Shown: positions 12,668 through 17,164 of the stretch, in pieces
Position numbering within the stretch: the stretch's first letter is position 1
How the letters are laid out: the number at the start of each line of letters is the position of its first letter
Assembly (NCBI GenBank): GCA_023473545.1
Contig: JAMCXO010000006.1
Location: forward strand, 1-17,164
Reading direction: 5' to 3'
Length of the DNA stretch: 17,164 nt
Source of the DNA: JAMCTM01 sp023473545
GTDB lineage: Bacteria; Patescibacteriota; Microgenomatia; Levybacterales; UBA12049
Made by a program: the position numbers and the translations under genes
The notes under the pieces: generated by a model
Database searches by the model: none
Told to the model about the DNA's origin: nothing
What the model saw: only the letters and a program-made list of their open reading frames with translations

Positions 12668-14257
12668 ATGATTTACGTTGTAGATTTTGGCTCCCAGACA
12701 GCCCATTTAATAGCAAGACGTATTAAAGAATTGGGTTTTTCCGCAGAGCTTTTGACCCCGGGTGAGCTTCTTGACCGGATTAAAAGAAAAAAACCAAATG
12801 GAATTATTTTTTCCGGAGGACCGTCGTCGGTGTACGAAAAAAACTCTCCGAGTATCAACATTAAGGTTTTTAATTTTGAGATTCCAATACTTGGAGTTTG
12901 TTACGGATTTCAATTAATGGTTCATCTATTGGGCGGAAAGGTGGTTCCCGGAAAAAAAGAATACGGACCGACAAAATGTCAAATTTCGAATACAGAATCT
13001 CAAATATCTGGTAAATTACCAAGACAATTTACTGTCTGGATGAGTCATGGAGATGAAGTCATTAGGCTGCCTAAAGGTTTTGAAGCACTTGGTTCAACAG
13101 ATCATGTGCCGTTTGCTCTGGTTGGCGATTTAAAGAAGAATATTTACGGTCTGCAGTTTCATCCTGAGGTAGAACATACCCAGAATGGTTTGCGGATTTT
13201 ATCTAATTTCTTAGGTATATGCGGTTTTAAAACTAGGTTAGATACTCAAGGTAAATTAAAAAGTCATGATTCAAAAGTTAAAATTACAACTCAAAAGTCA
13301 AAAATTAAGAACGAAATACCGCAGATAATTGAAAAAATTAGGAAAACCGCGGGAGAAGATTTCGTTATCGGCGCGGTTTCGGGCGGGGTTGATTCAACAG
13401 TCGCGGGTATTTTGACAGCAAAGGCAATAGGTAACAGATTTATACCGATTTATGTTGACAATGGTTTAATGAGGCAAGATACCCGGGAGCATGTTAAAAA
13501 AATATTCGGGAAGACAGGAATAAAGCCTATAGTTGTAGATATGGCAGAGGAGACGCTTGCACTTCTTAAAGGAGTTACTGATTCCGAAAAGAAGAGAAAA
13601 ATAATTGGAAAGTTTTATATTGAAATTTTTGAACAAGAAATGCGGAAACTTCTAAGATCCAGAAAAAATGTTAAATTTCTTATGCAGGGTACAATCTTTT
13701 CCGATGTTATAGAATCTAAAGGCAGTATACACGCGGCTAAGATTAAAAGTCATCATAATGTCGGCGGACTTCCCCGGCAAATGAAACTAAGGCTTCTTGA
13801 ACCCTTACGAGAGCTGTATAAAGATGAAGTACGGGAAATCGGTAAGAGGCTAGGGTTGCCGGACGAATTTATTTATAAGCAACCATTTCCGGGGCCCGGA
13901 TATGCTATAAGAATTCGGGGGGAGGTAACAGCAGAAAGATTAAGCATGGAGAAAAGGGCAGATTCTATTGTTTTAGAGGAGTTAGGGAAAGAGGGTATTT
14001 TAAAAAATGTATTTTTGTCTTTTCCTGTTTTAACAGGGGCGTTTTCAACAGCGGTTAAGGGAGACGGCAGGAATTTCGGCGAGGTGGTTGCCATCCGCGT
14101 CGTAGAATCTAAGGATGTTATGACGTCCAACTGGAGTCGTCTTCCGTATGAGGTTTTACAGAAGATTTCCTCAAGAATAGTTAACGAAGTTCCCAATGTT
14201 TCAAGGGTTGTTTACGATATAACCACCAAGCCCCCGGCCACCATGGAATGGGAATAG
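12668..14257 (+). CDS. guaA: GMP synthase (glutamine-hydrolysing)
   Basis: The 529-residue enzyme converts XMP, glutamine and ATP to GMP. The glutaminase domain (1-185) has GVCYGFQLM with nucleophile Cys78 and the His165/Glu167 pair in FHPEVEHT. The ATP-pyrophosphatase domain has the P-loop SGGVDS (238-243). The dimerisation domain ends with TTKPPATMEWE. Length is close to the family norm (about 515-525). The linker at residues 191-215 (DSKVKITTQKSKIKN) is encoded by an A-rich repeat that matches an intergenic repeat at 9309-9340. It lies 12 bases after guaB with no own promoter or ribosome binding site, so it is read from the guaB promoter. Confidence 0.95.
   Translation: MIYVVDFGSQTAHLIARRIKELGFSAELLTPGELLDRIKRKKPNGIIFSGGPSSVYEKNSPSINIKVFNFEIPILGVCYGFQLMVHLLGGKVVPGKKEYGPTKCQISNTESQISGKLPRQFTVWMSHGDEVIRLPKGFEALGSTDHVPFALVGDLKKNIYGLQFHPEVEHTQNGLRILSNFLGICGFKTRLDTQGKLKSHDSKVKITTQKSKIKNEIPQIIEKIRKTAGEDFVIGAVSGGVDSTVAGILTAKAIGNRFIPIYVDNGLMRQDTREHVKKIFGKTGIKPIVVDMAEETLALLKGVTDSEKKRKIIGKFYIEIFEQEMRKLLRSRKNVKFLMQGTIFSDVIESKGSIHAAKIKSHHNVGGLPRQMKLRLLEPLRELYKDEVREIGKRLGLPDEFIYKQPFPGPGYAIRIRGEVTAERLSMEKRADSIVLEELGKEGILKNVFLSFPVLTGAFSTAVKGDGRNFGEVVAIRVVESKDVMTSNWSRLPYEVLQKISSRIVNEVPNVSRVVYDITTKPPATMEWE
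13271..13312 (+). repeat. A-rich CAAAAGT-type repeat inside guaA
   Basis: TCAAAAGTTAAAATT (13271-13285) is identical to 9309-9323, and TCAAAAGTCAAAAATTAAG follows. The stretch is translated in frame as the linker between the glutaminase and ATP-pyrophosphatase domains. Confidence 0.6.
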
Positions 14258-14273
14258 TGTATCTATTCCTTCT
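14250..14273 (+). terminator. Weak hairpin terminator after guaA
   Basis: GGAATAG-TGTAT-CTATTCC (14251-14269) forms a perfect seven-pair stem that includes the guaA stop codon, followed by TTCTT. The stem is A/T-rich and the T run is short, so termination may be partial. Confidence 0.4.
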
Positions 14274-14279
14274 TCGTGC

Positions 14280-14285
14280 TACAAT
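14280..14285 (+). promoter_or_regulatory. Possible -10 box for dnaG
   Basis: TACAAT at 14280-14285 matches five of six bases of the -10 consensus. No good -35 box lies 16-18 bases upstream. The predicted start is 3-4 bases before the dnaG ATG at 14295, so the message would be nearly leaderless. Confidence 0.3.
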
Positions 14286-14294
14286 GGGGGCGAT

Positions 14295-17164
14295 ATGGAT
14301 CAGGTGGAAACAATTAGAGAGAAGATAGATATTGTTTCTCTAATCTCAGAGTATATTTCCTTAAAAAAAACCGGCCAGAATTTTAAGGCCATTTGTCCTT
14401 TCCATGGCGAGAAAACCCCCTCCTTTGTAGTGTCTCCCATGCGCCAGATTTGGCACTGTTTTGGATGTTTTCCTCCGGGACAATTAGTGAAGACCCCGTT
14501 TGGATATCATCAGATAGAAACGGTAGCAGAAGGAGAGTTTGTAGTTTCCGAAAAAGGTGATTATAGAAGAGTTCTGGCAACGCATAAAAGAAATTATTGC
14601 GGCGACTTAATTGAAATAAAAACAAAAAAGATAAGAAGGCCGGTATTATTAACAGGTGATCATCACGTTTTTGCGATACACCCAACAGCTAGACACGAAA
14701 TACAATTTAAGTATTTTTCTAAACGATACAGGCGTTACTTGTCCTATCTCTCTTTAAAACCAGATTATTATTATCGAAAAATCGAGAAATGGCTTCCGAT
14801 TAAAGAAATTGAAGCGAGAAAACTTGTGCCTGGAGATTTACTCCTCTATCCCTTAAACGACAGAGTTAACTCTGTTAGAGTCATAGATCTGAATAAATAT
14901 GTGACAAAAAAATCTCGTCTTGGTCCGCAACCGTCTTTGCTGCCGATAGTCAGAGTAGGTACGGATTTTTTACGCCTTACTGGTTATTATATTGCGGAAG
15001 GAAGTAATCATAGGGCATATATTCGTTTTAGCCTTGGTAGTCACGAGAAAGAATTTGCAAATGAGATAAAACATCTTATAAAAAAAGTCTTCAAGCTGAA
15101 TGCCTCGATTCATTATCGAAAAGAGAGTGATAAAACAGGCATTGAGGTTACGGTCTGCCATGCTTATTTGGCTAATGCATTTGAGAATCTTTGTGGTCTG
15201 CACGCAGAGAATAAACACCTTCCCTTTTTATTTCAAGAGTTACAGCCGCGATTACAAAGAATAATCCTGACCGCCATACATAAAGGTGATGGCACAAGTT
15301 ATTTAGCAAATAAATCTAATAAGGTTCATAAGTCTATAACCACAGTTTCAAAAATATTAAGCGAGCAGATAGTAGATATTTTACTACGGCTTAATTTTTT
15401 TCCATCTTTAAGCATCTCTAAAGAAAAAATAGACACAAAAGGCGTACATCATCAAGAAGCATACACGGCTTTTTGGTCCGAAGAAGCAAAGCCGAAATAT
15501 AATTTGGTGTACCGTACCAGAGATGGTTTTAGATATTGGTTATTGCCCATAGAGGCGGTAAATTCTTCACCTTATAGGGGAAAAGTTTACAACCTGACGG
15601 TAGAAGATGATCATTCTTATTTAGCATCACATTTTGCCGTATCTAATTGCGGCAAAGGCGGAGACGTTTATACGTTTCTGATGGAATACGAAAACATGGA
15701 GTTTCCCGAGGCCCTGCGGGTTTTGGCAAAAAAGACAGGGGTGGAATTAGCCGAAAGCCAGTGGCAGACTCAGACAGGATTTAAAAAAGAGAGAATATAT
15801 AAAATTAACCAACTGGCTTTGGATTTTTATCACTATATTTTAACTAACCATAATGCCGGCAAGAAAGCACTTTCCTACTTAGTTAACGCCAGAAAGATAA
15901 ACGATAAGATTATAGAAACATTCGGGCTGGGGTTTGCCCCCTCAACTGGTAACGCACTGGCGGCATACTTAACAGACAAAAAACATTTCAAGCCCGGCGA
16001 TATTGTTGAGGCCGGTCTTGGGTTTTTTAGGAACGGGGGAATAAATGATTTCTTCCAAAATCGCATTATATTTCCTCTTTTTGACCACAGGGGTAATGTT
16101 ACCGGTTTTTCCGGCAGGGTGCTGGAAGAGGGGGCTATAAAATCAAAGTATATCAACACAAGAGAGACGCTTGTTTATCATAAAGGTAAGGCATTTTTTG
16201 GCTTAAACATTGCCAAGGAGGCAATAAAAAAAGAAAAAAGGGCAATTATAGTTGAGGGAGAATTTGATGTTTTGTCTCTTTTTAGAGAAGGCATTGCCAA
16301 CGCAGTGGCGGTAAAGGGAACCGCTTTAACCGAAGATCACCTGCGTTTGATAGGCCGGTTTACGGACAGAATTAGCATCTGTTTTGATCAGGATAAAGCA
16401 GGCCAAGAGGCAATGCTGAGAAGTATCCCTGCCCTTGAGGAGTCGGGTCTTATATCAAGCGTAATAGAACTACCAGAAAAAGATCCGGATGAGCTGAGCC
16501 GGGAAGATCCGCTTTTGTTAAAATCCGCGCTAAGAAACGATAAAGCCCTCTATGATTTTCTGATTGAAAAAGCCCTTGGCGCGTTTGATAAAAAAACCTA
16601 TGAGGGCAAAAAGAAGATAGCGGATCAAGTACTGCCTTTTCTGGGAGCGATAGATAACGAGATCATCAAAGAGCACTATCTTAAAAGATTAAGCGAAGAG
16701 CTTTCTGTTTCCTATGAAAGCGTTGTAAAAGAGGAAGAGAAGATAAAAAACAAAGGTAAAGACTCCGCGGTCTTTACCGGAAAAACCCTGTCGCCAAAAT
16801 CAAGGGAAGAAAGATTGGAGGAATACCTTTTATCTATTATTTTTCAATCGGATAACCCAAAACAAGTATTCGATAAGACAGAAGAAATACTGTCTCGGTT
16901 TAATTTTATAACACCTTCCCTTCAGGGTATACGGGAGGTTCTTAATTCCTATTTTCAGAAAAGCGGTATTTTTGACGTAAAAAAGATTGCGCAGATACTG
17001 CCAAGGGAATATTTGCCGGCGTTTGACACCTGTTTGCTTAAGCCTCAGATGGATTATTTAAGGGATAGATATCTGGCGGAAGCGGTAAAAATCGCGGCGG
17101 ATCTAAGGCTTATCTACATAAAACAGGCAATAAAAATTTTGGGGGAAAAGATAAAAACCAAGGA
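14295..17164 (+). CDS. dnaG: DNA primase with an intein in the zinc finger (3' end outside window)
   Basis: DnaG makes RNA primers for replication. One uninterrupted frame runs from the ATG to the window edge, so there is no stop. Residues 1-57 are the N-terminal zinc-binding domain (VETIREKIDIVSLISEYISL, then CPFHGEKTPSF and WHCFG) with zinc ligands C34, H37 and C55. The fourth ligand is the Cys directly after the intein (codon 15648-15650). After the 394-residue insertion the extein resumes GKGGDVYTFLMEYENM. The catalytic core follows, with NRIIFPLFDHRGNVTGFSGR, TOPRIM motif VEGEFDVLSLF and metal-binding FDQDKAGQEA. Without the intein the window holds about 562 residues, near the usual length of 580-650. 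The exact splice points are inferred from alignment with normal DnaG. Confidence 0.93.
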   Translation, partial: MDQVETIREKIDIVSLISEYISLKKTGQNFKAICPFHGEKTPSFVVSPMRQIWHCFGCFPPGQLVKTPFGYHQIETVAEGEFVVSEKGDYRRVLATHKRNYCGDLIEIKTKKIRRPVLLTGDHHVFAIHPTARHEIQFKYFSKRYRRYLSYLSLKPDYYYRKIEKWLPIKEIEARKLVPGDLLLYPLNDRVNSVRVIDLNKYVTKKSRLGPQPSLLPIVRVGTDFLRLTGYYIAEGSNHRAYIRFSLGSHEKEFANEIKHLIKKVFKLNASIHYRKESDKTGIEVTVCHAYLANAFENLCGLHAENKHLPFLFQELQPRLQRIILTAIHKGDGTSYLANKSNKVHKSITTVSKILSEQIVDILLRLNFFPSLSISKEKIDTKGVHHQEAYTAFWSEEAKPKYNLVYRTRDGFRYWLLPIEAVNSSPYRGKVYNLTVEDDHSYLASHFAVSNCGKGGDVYTFLMEYENMEFPEALRVLAKKTGVELAESQWQTQTGFKKERIYKINQLALDFYHYILTNHNAGKKALSYLVNARKINDKIIETFGLGFAPSTGNALAAYLTDKKHFKPGDIVEAGLGFFRNGGINDFFQNRIIFPLFDHRGNVTGFSGRVLEEGAIKSKYINTRETLVYHKGKAFFGLNIAKEAIKKEKRAIIVEGEFDVLSLFREGIANAVAVKGTALTEDHLRLIGRFTDRISICFDQDKAGQEAMLRSIPALEESGLISSVIELPEKDPDELSREDPLLLKSALRNDKALYDFLIEKALGAFDKKTYEGKKKIADQVLPFLGAIDNEIIKEHYLKRLSEELSVSYESVVKEEEKIKNKGKDSAVFTGKTLSPKSREERLEEYLLSIIFQSDNPKQVFDKTEEILSRFNFITPSLQGIREVLNSYFQKSGIFDVKKIAQILPREYLPAFDTCLLKPQMDYLRDRYLAEAVKIAADLRLIYIKQAIKILGEKIKTK
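14466..15647 (+). mobile_element. Intein with LAGLIDADG endonuclease motifs, inserted in dnaG
   Basis: The 394-residue intein starts CFPPGQLVKTPFGYHQIETV (block A, Cys1). Block B is TGDHHVFAI with T63 and H66. The endonuclease part has two LAGLIDADG-type motifs, LTGYYIAEG (about 171-179, acidic E178) and LTAIHKGDG (about 268-276, acidic D275). Block F is VYNLTVEDDHSYL (374-386) with H383. The end is AVSN followed by extein Cys. The residue before the terminal Asn is Ser where His is usual. Both acidic endonuclease residues are present, so homing could still work. Excision would restore the complete CHC2 zinc finger. The two ends and the resumption of normal DnaG sequence make this secure. Confidence 0.92.

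Noticed and set aside
1..17164. UGA recoded as glycine, as in some CPR lineages
   Set aside because: TGA ends hicA, the RelB-like antitoxin and the four-helix-bundle gene at sensible positions, and no conserved protein here contains in-frame TGA.
1..17164. CRISPR array, rRNA gene or insertion sequence with transposase
   Set aside because: I found no regularly spaced identical repeats, no rRNA sequence and no transposase motif. The repeats present are degenerate A-rich tracts and palindromic elements.

Overview
The window looks like a piece of a Candidate Phyla Radiation (Patescibacteria) genome, probably Microgenomates-like. This is inferred from style, not from a marker tree. Supporting signs are a type IV secretion (T4SS) locus with short two-helix pilins, many tiny proteins, S23-type four-helix-bundle proteins, a tRNA without encoded CCA, few strong ribosome binding sites, and A/T-rich CAAAAGT-type repeats that fill gaps and run into genes. 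TAA, TAG and TGA all end ordinary genes, so the UGA-to-glycine code of some CPR lineages is not supported.

Positions 1-3806 are on the minus strand. Read in transcription order they hold a four-helix-bundle protein, an AAA-type ATPase fused to an OmpR/PhoB-like winged helix (with two in-frame palindromic insertions), a HicB-HicA toxin-antitoxin pair, a T4SS pilin-like protein, a second four-helix-bundle protein, and a second pilin-like protein whose frame breaks in a run of seven G. A plus-strand remnant of an MntA-type nucleotidyltransferase lies between the ATPase and hicB.

Positions 3935-6466 encode an 843-residue soluble protein I cannot assign. It converges on a 694-residue TrbL/VirB6-like polytopic membrane protein (6492-8576). 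Next come a RelE/RelB-type toxin-antitoxin pair, tRNA-Ser(GGA) and a Nudix hydrolase, all on the minus strand.

From 9978 the plus strand carries a small helical protein, then a low-complexity protein whose 311-codon frame is interrupted by one in-frame TAG. A hairpin-like repeat element precedes guaB (CBS-less IMP dehydrogenase) and guaA (GMP synthase), the two steps from IMP to GMP. The window ends inside dnaG (primase), which carries a 394-residue intein with LAGLIDADG motifs, inserted immediately before the fourth zinc ligand of the CHC2 zinc finger.

The strongest candidates for something new are the DnaG zinc-finger intein, the in-frame palindromic insertions in the ATPase-regulator, the repeat family that enters several coding regions including the guaA linker, possible slippage tracts in two T4SS genes, and several promoters whose -10 box almost touches the start codon.
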